From Streptomyces angustmyceticus (GTDB lineage Bacteria > Actinomycetota > Actinomycetes > Streptomycetales > Streptomycetaceae): 64,000 nt of DNA. Below, one piece after another: positions 9,015-16,860 of the stretch. The position numbers were made by a program, and so were the translations under genes. Location of the stretch: NCBI RefSeq assembly GCF_019933235.1, contig NZ_CP082945.1:744001-808000 (forward strand), written 5' to 3'. The notes beneath the pieces are model-generated. The model was given only the letters and a program-made list of their open reading frames with translations, had not been told where the DNA came from and searched no databases. Position 1 is the stretch's first letter. Every line of letters begins with the position of its first letter.

Positions 9015-9506
9015 ATGGTCGCTACACCTAACTTCTTGCCGGGAGCCCTGCTGCGAGGCATGCACCGCGGTCGGCGATCACGGCACACTCGTCCGGGCCG
9101 CCGACGTGGCAAGCTCCACCGCAGGCTGCTCGCCTACCGGGACGTGGTGATCTTCCACTCCCCGGCACCGGCGAGCGAGCGCGCGCAGAGTCTGCTGCTG
9201 GTCTATGTCCGCCGCGTCGTCGGGGAAGTCACCTACGAAGTGTGTGATCACTGCGCGAGCGGGGTGATCACCCAGGTCCATGTCTCCACACCATTGCAGG
9301 ACAGCGGTCTGGGTACGCGTGCGGTGTCCCACCTGCGAGCCTGCTACCCCGATATCACCTGGCGCTGCAGCCTCCCCCAGCGCATGACGCGTGACCTGGC
9401 CCATCGCATGCGCCTCCCCAACCACCGCGCCGGCCTGGACTGTCCGCACCTCCAGAACGACACCGCCTCCGACAGCCGCGGGAGGAAGCGGCGGGCGAGG
9501 CGGTGA
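9015..9506 (+). CDS. Small GNAT-like protein, possibly inactive acetyltransferase
   Basis: A 163-residue protein. Its middle (VYVRRVVGEVTYEVCDHCAS, GVITQVHVSTPLQDSGLGTR, AVSHL) resembles the acetyl-CoA-binding core of GNAT enzymes, where V-x-x-x-Q/R-x-x-G-x-G/A is replaced by PLQDSGLGTRA. The N-terminus (first ~40 residues) and C-terminus are basic and low complexity. The real start may be a later GTG near 9144. Function unknown. Confidence 0.6.
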   Translation: MVATPNFLPGALLRGMHRGRRSRHTRPGRRRGKLHRRLLAYRDVVIFHSPAPASERAQSLLLVYVRRVVGEVTYEVCDHCASGVITQVHVSTPLQDSGLGTRAVSHLRACYPDITWRCSLPQRMTRDLAHRMRLPNHRAGLDCPHLQNDTASDSRGRKRRARR

Positions 9507-9693
9507 GCGGCTTACCAGAGCACCCAGCGCTGGAGATCCGCGGCGCCGGGGAGCCGGAACGACGCTCCACGGAGGGCACCAAGACGTTCGTGGCGGCACC
9601 TGCTCTTCGGCGAGGAGCGGGAACAGCCGGGTGACTGCGGCTACCGCCACGGCATGCGGCGGGCGTGCGGCGGGGTGGGGCTCGCGGTTGCGG

Positions 9694-10920
9694 TCAGCCG
9701 ACGGGGAGGGCTGCTTCCGGCGCGGGAAACGTCCGTGTCCGCAGGGCCCAGCGGGTGAGCGGACGGGTGGCGAGTCCGCAGAGCGCGAGGACGACGCCGA
9801 GTGCCACCCAGCCGGGCTTGCCCCACTGCAGGCACAGGGCGGTGAGCACCACCGGTGCCGCGGCGCGCACCACGCCATCAGCCAGGTTGAAGGCTCCCTG
9901 GTACTGCCCCTGGCTGTGCTCCGGGGCCAGTTCGTAGCTGATCTCGAAGGCCCCTGCGGCCAGGCCGAGTTCGCCCGTGGACAGAAGGAGCACGCCGACA
10001 AGCAGCAGGAGCGTGGCGACGGGGGCGGACACCCCTGCGGCGAGCGCCAGGGCGATACAGCCGGCGAGGGACAGGAACCCCGCTCCGCGGAGCGCGGTGG
10101 ACGCGGCCAACGGTCCTCTCACCCAGCGGGTCGCCTTGACCTGGAACAGGACGACCACTGCCGTGTTCACCACCAGCAGCGCGGACAGCCACCACCGGGG
10201 CGCCTCGGTGTGCGACACCAGCCAGAGCGGCAGGACCAGGGACACCACGTCGTACTGGAACCCGATGACCCCGCACAGCAGCGACAGGGCGAGGTACGGC
10301 CGGTCCCGCAGGGCCTCCGTACGTCGCGCACCCGGGGGGCGTGGCACCGGATCCACAGAAGGGATCTTGAGCAGCAGCCCTGCCGCCGCGAGGAAGCTCA
10401 GCCCGTTCGCCAGGATCAGAAGGGTGTAGCCGGTCGTCGAGTCGAGCTGGAGCGCGACGCCGGCTGCCGCGGCGCCGATGCCCATACCGAGGTTGGTGAC
10501 GGCCCGGAGATGACCCCGGATGCGAGTGCGTTCCCCGGGCTCGCTGATCCGCGCGACGAGAGCGCCGCCGACCGCCTGGGCGCCGCGTTGGCCGACGGCG
10601 GCGACGGTGACCAGCACGAGGAAGGCCGCGAAGGAGTGCGTCATCGGGAAGAGGAACATCGCCGTCGCCTGGACGCCTTGGGTGGCGACGTACAGTCCCC
10701 GGGGCCCGACGTGATCGGCCACGGTGCCGAGGGGGACGCCCGACAGGATGCCGACGAGCGTCGCGAGGGCGAGGCCGGTGCTCACGCCCGACACGCTCAG
10801 TCCGACGACGCGGGTGAAGAACAGCATGCTGCCGGCGAGATAGAGCCCGCTGCCGACGGTGGTGACGAAACTGGCGGTCGTCAGGAAACGTACCGGGCCA
10901 CGGATCGCCCCGGTCGTCAT
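9694..10920 (-). CDS. MFS transporter, candidate exporter of the peptide locus
   Basis: A 408-residue major facilitator protein with about 12 hydrophobic segments and the loop 2-3 motif GTVADHVGPRGLY. The ATG at 10920 follows AGAGGCGAAT. It belongs to the drug/proton antiporter-like MFS_1 group, so efflux of a small molecule or peptide is more likely than uptake. It lies downstream of the glycosyltransferase-like, oxygenase and short-peptide genes on the same strand, but a 413-base gap separates it, so membership of that unit is only inferred. Confidence 0.85.
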   Translation of the reverse strand: MTTGAIRGPVRFLTTASFVTTVGSGLYLAGSMLFFTRVVGLSVSGVSTGLALATLVGILSGVPLGTVADHVGPRGLYVATQGVQATAMFLFPMTHSFAAFLVLVTVAAVGQRGAQAVGGALVARISEPGERTRIRGHLRAVTNLGMGIGAAAAGVALQLDSTTGYTLLILANGLSFLAAAGLLLKIPSVDPVPRPPGARRTEALRDRPYLALSLLCGVIGFQYDVVSLVLPLWLVSHTEAPRWWLSALLVVNTAVVVLFQVKATRWVRGPLAASTALRGAGFLSLAGCIALALAAGVSAPVATLLLLVGVLLLSTGELGLAAGAFEISYELAPEHSQGQYQGAFNLADGVVRAAAPVVLTALCLQWGKPGWVALGVVLALCGLATRPLTRWALRTRTFPAPEAALPVG

Positions 10921-11333
10921 ATTCGCCTCTGCGGGGCGCCGTTGGTTTCCTGTGTGTGCACGTGCGTTCCTTTGAATCGAGTCCTGACGCCCGCTGTGCC
11001 TGCCTGCGTCCGGGGCGGGTTCCCGGACCTCGATACGGTTCTGAGGGACGTGATTTCCGGTGACACCACCCGGTACCGACGTGGCGAAGAGCTGACGCCG
11101 GGGAAGAGGCCGGACGGCCTTCCCGGGTTGCGTCCTCTCCGGTGATTCGCCGCGGTTTCTTGTGGGGTGTTCCGGCTCCCCAACCTCGCAGGGTGCCCGC
11201 GGCTCGGCGGGCGGGCAGGCGGGCAGACAGGTGGGCGGGCGGGCAACAGCCTTCGTCGAGGAGGGCCTGCAACTGGCCGACGGTGCGCCCCGCCCCGCCA
11301 CTCGGCAGAGCGGTTCTCGTCCCTCACCAACCG
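10921..11333. other. Intergenic region with GGGC-rich low-complexity tract
   Basis: About 410 bases between the glycosyltransferase-like gene and the MFS gene. It holds a GGGC/GGCA-rich low-complexity run near 11210-11248. A minus-strand frame near 11255-11285 reads TVGQLQALLDEGC, which could be a scrap of a gene, but it is too short to assign. A promoter for the MFS gene is likely here. Confidence 0.35.
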
Positions 11334-12404
11334 CTAACGGCGGACCAGTTGCTCGCGCATGGCCGACAGACACTCGCCCCGGTAGGCCGCCAGCCCTGGC
11401 GCCGCCGCCCGTTTCCTGCGGTTGAACTCCCCGGTGTTCACCCACGTGACGATCAGGTCCGCCAGGGACTCGACGTCGCTGTACCGTGCCGTCATCCCGT
11501 CGACATGGTCGCTCAACGGATAGAAGGCCGGCAGGAGCGCGGGAAGGCCGAAGCGGACCATGTCATTGGTGTTGCCCGTGACGCAGGTCTGGCCGCGCGT
11601 CTCGACGATGCCATTACGCGTGAGGGACTCGGAGACCGGCAGAATGAGGAAATCGGCTTCCGCGAGAGTCCCGTCGAATTCCTTCTGGGCGACGTAACCG
11701 GAATGGTCTCGCAGTTCGACCGAGGGAGCGACCGCCCTTCTCGCCGATTCGACGGCTGCCTTGGTCTCCTCGGTGACGTACTCCCCCAGGAATTCGATAC
11801 GCAGTCGCTTCGTCAGCCGTGGGGCGGCGAGTTGCAGTGCGGACAGGACCTCGGCGTGGTCCCTGCCGGAATACACTCTCCCCGGGATGCAGCATCGCAC
11901 CTCGTCCCTCACGAATTCCACGGGTGGATGCTGTGGATAGGCGATGTTGACCGCGCGGCTCCGCAGCGGGTCGCCGGATTTCATGAGCCGGAGATCCGGA
12001 AGAAGCACCTCTGCCGCGCCGTCGAGAACGAGCTTCGCGATGGCGGCGCTCGGCCGGTTGTCATCCGGCGAGGTGAACGTATGGAGGTTGTGCACCAGGC
12101 AGTGCCAGGTGGCCGACCTCGCGCTCGTATCGGAGAGCGGACCGCACAGGGCATCGACCGGGGTGACGATGAACAGGTGATCCTGTGAGGCGATCGAGGA
12201 CTGGTGCGTCTCCAGGAAATCAGCGTACGGCAGCCCCGGGGGACACACACGCCACTCGGCTGCCGAAGGCTCGGGGGCCTGCGAACCCTCGGCGCAGAAG
12301 GGGTTCGTGTAGACCGTCGGTCGGGCTCCGACGTCAATGACTTGCCGTAGGAGGCTGTCGAGGACCTCGCTGTGCGCGCTGAGCTCGATCAGGCCGATCT
12401 TCAT
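11334..12404 (-). CDS. GT-B glycosyltransferase-like protein of the peptide locus
   Basis: A 356-residue soluble protein. The N-terminal half begins MKIGLIELSAHSEVL, a nucleotide-fold-like start. The C-terminal half resembles GT4-type GT-B donor domains: FLGEYVTEETKAAVESA, then GYVAQKEFDGTLAEADFLIL, then a conserved-position VRFGLPALLPAFYPLSDHVD. The usual EX7E glutamates are not clear, so catalysis is uncertain. The ATG at 12404 follows GGAGACACT. It lies 194 bases downstream of the JmjC-type gene in the same orientation. If active it may glycosylate the hydroxylated peptide; a structural, non-catalytic role is the alternative. Confidence 0.65.
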   Translation of the reverse strand: MKIGLIELSAHSEVLDSLLRQVIDVGARPTVYTNPFCAEGSQAPEPSAAEWRVCPPGLPYADFLETHQSSIASQDHLFIVTPVDALCGPLSDTSARSATWHCLVHNLHTFTSPDDNRPSAAIAKLVLDGAAEVLLPDLRLMKSGDPLRSRAVNIAYPQHPPVEFVRDEVRCCIPGRVYSGRDHAEVLSALQLAAPRLTKRLRIEFLGEYVTEETKAAVESARRAVAPSVELRDHSGYVAQKEFDGTLAEADFLILPVSESLTRNGIVETRGQTCVTGNTNDMVRFGLPALLPAFYPLSDHVDGMTARYSDVESLADLIVTWVNTGEFNRRKRAAAPGLAAYRGECLSAMREQLVRR

Positions 12405-12534
12405 CGAGTGTCTCCGTCAGTGATGAGCGGCCCGCGGTGCCGGCCAGGACCTTCGACAGGGACGGGTGCCGTGGCACGGGTCCGGGGTTGCGGAACGCTT
12501 TTCCGCCCTGCCATGACCTGGTCTGGCCCGCCCG

Positions 12535-12557
12535 ACCTGGCCTGGCCTGGCCTGGCC
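12535..12557. repeat. Short CCTGG tandem repeat
   Basis: Four consecutive CCTGG units in the 194-base gap between the oxygenase and glycosyltransferase-like genes. This is simple-sequence DNA with no evident function; it could vary in copy number between strains. Confidence 0.5.
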
Positions 12558-12598
12558 ATCGTGCCGCAGGCCGGGCCGGCCGGGACATCCGGCGGTGC

Positions 12599-13798
12599 TC
12601 ACCCGGACGGCGGGTGCTCCTCCAGAAGGAGTCCTTGCTCGACCAACAGCCGCAGCAACGGAGCGATGTCTTCGGCCGGGTCGAACTCCGGGGCCCATCC
12701 GACGGCTTCCCCGAGGGTGAACGACTCTCGGCGGAGAATATTCTCGATGAGTTCCGCAGGAGCCCCGTCCAGCGTGATCTTCTTCGCGCCGAACAGAATG
12801 CGGTGCTGCTCCGAATCGGCGTCGTAATCAACCTTGACGGGGTTGAAATGCACTTTCCGCAAGCGCGTGTCGCTGCTCGTGGAGAGCGGCTGGAAACCGG
12901 ACTGGCTCGGGAGGCTGATCTCCCGGTGCCGACTGTCCTGGGTGGTCAGATGATGGGAGACGTACGCCTTCACCAACTCGTCGTCGTCGGCCAGCGCGGC
13001 GAGTCTGCCCATCAGTCCGCGTACGTGATCGGCGAGTTGGGTGGTGTCGCCGCCGACCACGGGCGGGAGGTTGCGCCGCCACTCCTCCTCGTCCATCAGC
13101 TCGTCCGCCAGCCACTTCAGCCAGTAGACGCCGGTGCGGCAGGTCACCCCCAGCGTGAGGTGCAAGGAGGGTTCGTCACCGGCCACCGCGTAGTGCCAGT
13201 GGCCCCGCGGAATGTAGAGCACGTCCCCGGGGTGGAGTTCGGTTTCGATGTACGGGGGGCCCTTGGGTTCGCCGGTGTCGTCGGAGACGTTGTTGTATTT
13301 GTCGAGCGGGTATTTGTACGTCTCCTCGGAGACGACCCATCGCTTCGTCCCCTCGATCTGCAGGATGAAGACTTCATGGTCGTCGTGGTGCTGGTCGAAC
13401 CCCTGTTGCTCAGGCCAGGAGCAGTACATGTTGACCTGGCTCCGGTGGCCGATCGCCCGCTCGATCGACGATGCCAGTTCGGCGATCGCGGGAAGCCGCG
13501 CCTGCAACTGGTTGATGATGAGGGTGTAGCCGTCCTGGCAATGCCTGATCCACTCCTCGGGCGTCTCAGGCCGGCCGGGTACCTTCCTGCCCTTTGCCGC
13601 CAAGCGGATTTCTTCGCCGAAACGGAGGCGATGGAAATTGAGCAGGTGGTTGAGCTGGTCCCATGAGAAGAGCGAATGGAAACGACCCCGGTCCTGCCCG
13701 CGCAGGACGACGCCCCGGGTTGTCCAGTTCTCGCGAAGAAATTGGTCGAGAGGCATCGGGTCAAGCAGGGATTCGAGATCGAACACGCCATTCCTCAC
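12599..13798 (-). CDS. JmjC/cupin_4-type Fe(II)/2-oxoglutarate oxygenase, candidate peptide hydroxylase
   Basis: A 399-residue protein of the cupin_4/JmjC group that includes ribosomal-protein hydroxylases such as YcfD/RoxA. The first metal ligands appear in QGFDQHHDDHEVFILQIEG, the beta-strand TKRWVV follows, and the distal His lies in PGDVLYIPRGHWHYA. A C-terminal ~130-residue winged-helix-like region ends with LLRLLVEQGLLLEEHP. The start is GTG at 13798. It sits 69 bases downstream of a 46-codon peptide gene, separated by a perfect hairpin, a layout common for RiPP precursors and their tailoring enzymes. I infer that it hydroxylates the peptide; a ribosomal protein target is the main alternative. 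Confidence 0.8.
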   Translation of the reverse strand: MRNGVFDLESLLDPMPLDQFLRENWTTRGVVLRGQDRGRFHSLFSWDQLNHLLNFHRLRFGEEIRLAAKGRKVPGRPETPEEWIRHCQDGYTLIINQLQARLPAIAELASSIERAIGHRSQVNMYCSWPEQQGFDQHHDDHEVFILQIEGTKRWVVSEETYKYPLDKYNNVSDDTGEPKGPPYIETELHPGDVLYIPRGHWHYAVAGDEPSLHLTLGVTCRTGVYWLKWLADELMDEEEWRRNLPPVVGGDTTQLADHVRGLMGRLAALADDDELVKAYVSHHLTTQDSRHREISLPSQSGFQPLSTSSDTRLRKVHFNPVKVDYDADSEQHRILFGAKKITLDGAPAELIENILRRESFTLGEAVGWAPEFDPAEDIAPLLRLLVEQGLLLEEHPPSG

Positions 13799-13811
13799 GG
13801 TCTCAAGGGGT

Positions 13812-13838
13812 GCCCGGTGGCTCCAGGAGCCACCGGGC
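13812..13838 (-). terminator. Perfect 12-bp hairpin between the short peptide gene and the oxygenase gene
   Basis: Arms GCCCGGTGGCTC (13812-13823) and GAGCCACCGGGC (13827-13838) pair perfectly around a 3-base loop. It lies 30 bases after the peptide stop codon and 14 bases before the oxygenase GTG. There is no U-tract. It can act as a partial terminator or a 3' stabiliser that makes the peptide message more abundant than the downstream message. Confidence 0.75.
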
Positions 13839-13867
13839 GGTTCAGGACAGTGGCCGCACTCCTGCCC

Positions 13868-14008
13868 TTACACGTCCTTCTGGTCGACTTCGAGGTTCGG
13901 CACGCTCTTGACCTGCGCCGTCTTCACCGTCTCCACGGAGAACCCGATCCTCTTCGGACGGAGAGCCACATGGGACTCGGTCTTGGCAGCTGCGGGAACC
14001 TTGGTCAT
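13868..14008 (-). CDS. 46-residue peptide, candidate RiPP precursor
   Basis: The gene starts at an ATG at 14008 preceded by TTGAGGAGTCACCT, one of the best Shine-Dalgarno sites in the window, and ends with TAA. The product begins MTKVPAAAKTESHVALRPKR and ends SVPNLEVDQKDV. It has no cysteine, tryptophan or tyrosine, is rich in Lys, Val and Ala, and has no membrane segment or secretion signal, so thioether, lasso or thiopeptide chemistry is unlikely. Hydroxylation of side chains (Lys, Asn, Asp, Val, Pro) by the adjacent JmjC-type oxygenase is plausible. I recognise no known precursor family. It could also be an unmodified small regulatory protein. Confidence 0.7.
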   Translation of the reverse strand: MTKVPAAAKTESHVALRPKRIGFSVETVKTAQVKSVPNLEVDQKDV

Positions 14009-14390
14009 AGGTGACTCCTCAACTAGGGGACTTGCCCTTTCATTCGTACTACTTGCGGTGGCCAACTGCCGGAAACGTGTGAAAGATCACCAGGCAATGC
14101 ATTGAGCCATAATCGGCAAAGCGCTTGCGGGGTCGGCGATTGCGTGGTCCGGGCAGCAGGCAAGCCCAACGGGCAAGGAAATGGCATGACGGGACCGTCG
14201 GGCTGGTGGACGGCTCGGTTCACCTTGCGGGTGATCGAGCGGGCGATGTCCGTGATGGAGCGAATCAGTCAACTACGCTTACACGCATATGAGTTGTCAC
14301 CGCAGGCGGTGGAACTGACCCTGCACGAATGACGTTGAGGCAGGCATGCGGATCCCTCCGAGACGTGACGGCTCACGTCACCATCGGGGC
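14009..14390. other. Upstream region of the peptide gene, no further gene supported
   Basis: About 380 bases. It should carry the promoter of the peptide operon (minus strand, 14009-14110, relatively A/T-rich). Frames on both strands (for example 14102-14332 plus) start at poor codons without ribosome binding sites. I see no convincing -10/-35 pair. Confidence 0.4.
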
Positions 14391-14655
14391 TCAGGCATCA
14401 GTGGCCGGCTCGCCGTCGTCTCGCGCCTGGGACTTCAGGTGCCGGCGGTACCAGCTGCCCCAGGTGTCGAGCTGACCGATGATGTCCCGCAGGGTCTCGC
14501 CGATCTCGGTGAGCGCGTACTCCACCCTCGGCGGAACTTCCGGGTAGACCGTCCGCGACACGAGGCCGTCGTCCTCCAGCTCTCGAAGCTGCCGGGTGAG
14601 CATCCGCTGGGTGACCGTGGGCATGGCCTGTCTGAGTTCACCAAACCGGTAGGTG
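14391..14655 (-). pseudogene. HxlR regulator remnant, N-terminus lost
   Basis: The minus-strand frame reads YRFGELRQAMPTVTQRML, then TRQLRELEDDGLVSRTVYPE and PPRVEYALTEIGETL, the second half of an HxlR winged helix. Similarity begins at about 14655; upstream the reading enters the 3' end of the serine protease gene, so the dimerisation helix and its first ~25-30 residues are missing. An internal ATG at 14624 would make a 77-residue protein without the complete helix-turn-helix. The junction overlaps the protease stop codon by about 18 bases, which suggests a deletion fused the two loci. Confidence 0.75.
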
Positions 14656-15627
14656 CTGGGCCCGGTCGTACACCTTCTGGGCGGTGGGTCCCATGACCTC
14701 GGCCTGCATCTCGGTGGGGGCCAGGGAGTCCAGTGAGCTGTTGACCGAGATCAGGACGCCCTTGCCGGTGGTGGCGTTGAAGTCGGCCAGCCAGGGGCCA
14801 CCGCTGGAGCCGCCGCTCATGTCGCAGGGGATGGCCTGCACCCCGTGCTGCTTCTTCCTGGCCGTGCCGACACAGCGGAGGAGCTGCTCGCCGAGCTGTG
14901 GGCGGGTGGCGGAGTAGCCGAAGGAGGAAATGGTGCCGCCAACGGGGCGGTTGAAGGCGATGTCCTGGCCGCCCACGACGTCGGTGAGCTTGCGGCCGTT
15001 CTTGTCGGCGTCGACGACCAGCGTGGACAGGTCGTCGGTGGAGTCCGTCTCCCAGGAGCGCGGGGTCACGGCGGAGCGGACCGCGAACGCGCCGTAGGGC
15101 ATGGTGCCCTTGCTGTAGCCGGGGACGAACACCATGAGGATGTTGGTGTTGTCAGGAGAGGCGCCCCGGCGTACGCAGTGTGCCGCGGTCATCACGGCGG
15201 AACGGTTGGCGCTCTTGACGGCGGTGGCCGTGCACCAGGTGTCGGCGCCGTTGGCGTTGATGAAGAAGAGCCGCCCGACGGTCTTCAGGGCGGTGCCCTG
15301 CCACGGCTTGGCCTTCGGTCCGGTCGGCCCGAGGTCCACGGACTTCCCGACGGCCTTGATGCGGGCGGGCGTCCAGTAGGCCAGGGCTTCCTGTCGGTCC
15401 TTGGCGGTGTATGTCATGACGGAGGTCGGGTCGGCCGCGGCGGCATGGATCCGGCCGGCCGCGGCCATCGCCGGGGTGGGGGCCGCAGCCGACGCCGGGG
15501 TCGGGGCCGGGATGGCGAAGGAGAGGGCGAGGGCCGTACCGGCCAGGGCAATTCGCACGGACCGGTCTCGGGGCCCACCGGCCACCCGGCGAATACCTCT
15601 GATCGCGGAAGTGCGTTTCTCGGACAT
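14638..15627 (-). CDS. Secreted trypsin/chymotrypsin-like serine protease
   Basis: A 329-residue exported protein. Residues 1-~48 form a signal peptide (twin Arg region, hydrophobic IALAGTALALSFAI, then ASA). The catalytic triad is visible: His in VMTAAHC, Asp in TDDLSTLVVD and Ser in MSGGSSGGPWL. There are paired cysteines around the His loop and Ser loop. The ATG at 15627 follows GAGGAGAGAACTTCC. The last residues (AQHLPVW) lie on the junction with the HxlR remnant, so the native C-terminus may have been changed by a few residues. It is probably an extracellular endopeptidase. Confidence 0.9.
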   Translation of the reverse strand: MSEKRTSAIRGIRRVAGGPRDRSVRIALAGTALALSFAIPAPTPASAAAPTPAMAAAGRIHAAAADPTSVMTYTAKDRQEALAYWTPARIKAVGKSVDLGPTGPKAKPWQGTALKTVGRLFFINANGADTWCTATAVKSANRSAVMTAAHCVRRGASPDNTNILMVFVPGYSKGTMPYGAFAVRSAVTPRSWETDSTDDLSTLVVDADKNGRKLTDVVGGQDIAFNRPVGGTISSFGYSATRPQLGEQLLRCVGTARKKQHGVQAIPCDMSGGSSGGPWLADFNATTGKGVLISVNSSLDSLAPTEMQAEVMGPTAQKVYDRAQHLPVW

Positions 15628-16265
15628 GGAAGTTCTCTCCTCGGCTGGTACAGGTTGCGGACAGGCGCTGATGCTGGGGCTGTCAGCCCGCTCTCCAAGA
15701 GTGGGGAACTGGCTTCTTTGGTTGCGGTGTCGAGAGTCTTTGACACGAAGGCGCGGCGAGGCGATGAAGCAATGGCGTTCTGTGCGGTGTTCCTCGTGTT
15801 CGGGGTGGACAAAGGTGCGCGCCCTAGGCGCAGTCCGCACGTGGCACACATTCCTGGCCGTCGGTGCGCATCGCATCCCGGGAATGCCGAGATGGGCGGA
15901 GTGGACTTCCTGCGGAAGGAGGGAGGCGGAGACGCGTGTCCGAGTGGCGGTGAGGGGGATCGGCGTCCGGATGGCCGGGTGGCTCGGGCGCTTCGTCTTC
16001 CGTGTCCCCCGCGGTCTCTGCCACCCCGTCCCTCTTCCTCCTCCCCCACCCCGTAGTTCCGTTACGTCCCGTTCCAGCGTTCCAGGTGGCTTACGTCTCC
16101 CTGGTCACAGCGTGCTTTTGCGTTCCAGCGTCCCGGAGTGCCCGGCTTTCATAGCTGCTGGGACGGATTACGTCGCATGCTCAAGTTGCCCGGGCACCGC
16201 ATCGATGCCGCCCACGGTGGTGGCGGAGTGCGTTCCGGGTCCGACATTCCCAGCAAGGAGAACTT
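15628..16265. other. Long intergenic region between divergent secreted-protein genes
   Basis: About 640 bases between the protease and crystallin-like genes. No open frame looks genuine. The right end (about 16103-16182) holds the first copy of the three-copy element described separately. The left end should hold the protease promoter. Confidence 0.45.
16103..16182 (+). promoter_or_regulatory. Three-copy conserved element, copy A
   Basis: GGTCACAG at 16103 is followed, 18 bases from its first base, by CGTTCCAGCGTCCCGG (16121) and, 36 bases further, by GCTGGGACGGA (16157). The same layout is seen at 39376-39455, with 48 of 62 identities ungapped from CGTTCC onward, and partly at 44086-44115. 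It ends about 85 bases before the GTG of the crystallin-like gene, a promoter or operator position. Confidence 0.55.
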
Positions 16266-16619
16266 GTGATTTCGAGAACCAAGAAGGTCGCGCGTTCCGC
16301 GGCCGTGGCGTTCGCGGCAGCCGCCGCGCTCACCGTGACCGTGCCTACCGGAAATGCATTCGCCATCGACCACGTGCCCTGCCGTGGTGGCGAAAACTTC
16401 CTGAAGATCTGGTCACACAGCGGCGGGCAGCAGAGCGTGGACTGCTATGCGAACCGCGGGAGGATCGACTTCGGCGGGTGGTGGGTCGACAAGATCTCCA
16501 CCGGGAACAACGACTTAATCTACTACGACGCCAACGGTGACTCGGTGCGGGTCGACCGGTGGCACGACATCACCTACCCGAACCGTCCGCCGAAGGTCAA
16601 CTCCATCGAAATTCTGTGA
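16266..16619 (+). CDS. Secreted beta/gamma-crystallin-like small protein
   Basis: A 117-residue protein with a signal peptide (basic start ISRTKK, hydrophobic AAVAFAAAAALTVTV, cleavage likely after NAFA). The mature part has two cysteines (HVPCRGG and VDCYAN) and the pattern of Streptomyces single beta/gamma-crystallin proteins (CYANRGRIDFGGWWVDKIST, then NSIEIL), the fold also used by SMPI protease inhibitor. The GTG start follows AAGGAGAACTT. Codon 84 is TTA, so translation should depend on the bldA tRNA and be tied to development. Next door is a secreted serine protease; an inhibitor-protease pairing is conceivable but unproven. Confidence 0.8.
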   Translation: MISRTKKVARSAAVAFAAAAALTVTVPTGNAFAIDHVPCRGGENFLKIWSHSGGQQSVDCYANRGRIDFGGWWVDKISTGNNDLIYYDANGDSVRVDRWHDITYPNRPPKVNSIEIL

Positions 16620-16743
16620 TGAGTTGACGGGGCGGTTTCCCGGAATGGCCATGGTGGCTGCATGTTCCTTCGGGAATACCGTCACTTCGTGAGCGAGCAC
16701 CGGTTTTCCGTAGCGTGAACCTCCTCGCACCGGACTCATTGAT

Positions 16744-16773
16744 GCCGGCCACGCCTCTCGGGGCGTGGCCGGC
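16744..16773. terminator. Perfect 12-bp hairpin between convergent genes
   Basis: Arms GCCGGCCACGCC (16744-16755) and GGCGTGGCCGGC (16762-16773) with a 6-base loop. It lies between the crystallin-like gene (plus, ends 16619) and the AraC gene (minus, ends 16861) and may end both transcripts. Confidence 0.75.
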
Positions 16774-16860
16774 GTCGCATGAGGGGTACGTCGAGGTGCG
16801 TCGGAGTGCGTCGGAGTGCGCCAAGCCGGCCGGCGCACACGGAAGACAGGGCCGGTGGGG

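Noticed and set aside
8387..9112. Minus-strand frames opposite marR and the following gap
   Set aside because: Arg/Gly-rich, overlap a well-supported marR gene, no start signals.
13868..14065. Longer 65-codon version of the short peptide gene
   Set aside because: The upstream start at 14065 lacks a ribosome binding site, while the ATG at 14008 has a near-perfect AGGAG.
14102..14332. 76-codon plus-strand frame opposite the promoter region of the peptide gene
   Set aside because: It begins at a TTG with no ribosome binding site and has no recognisable feature.
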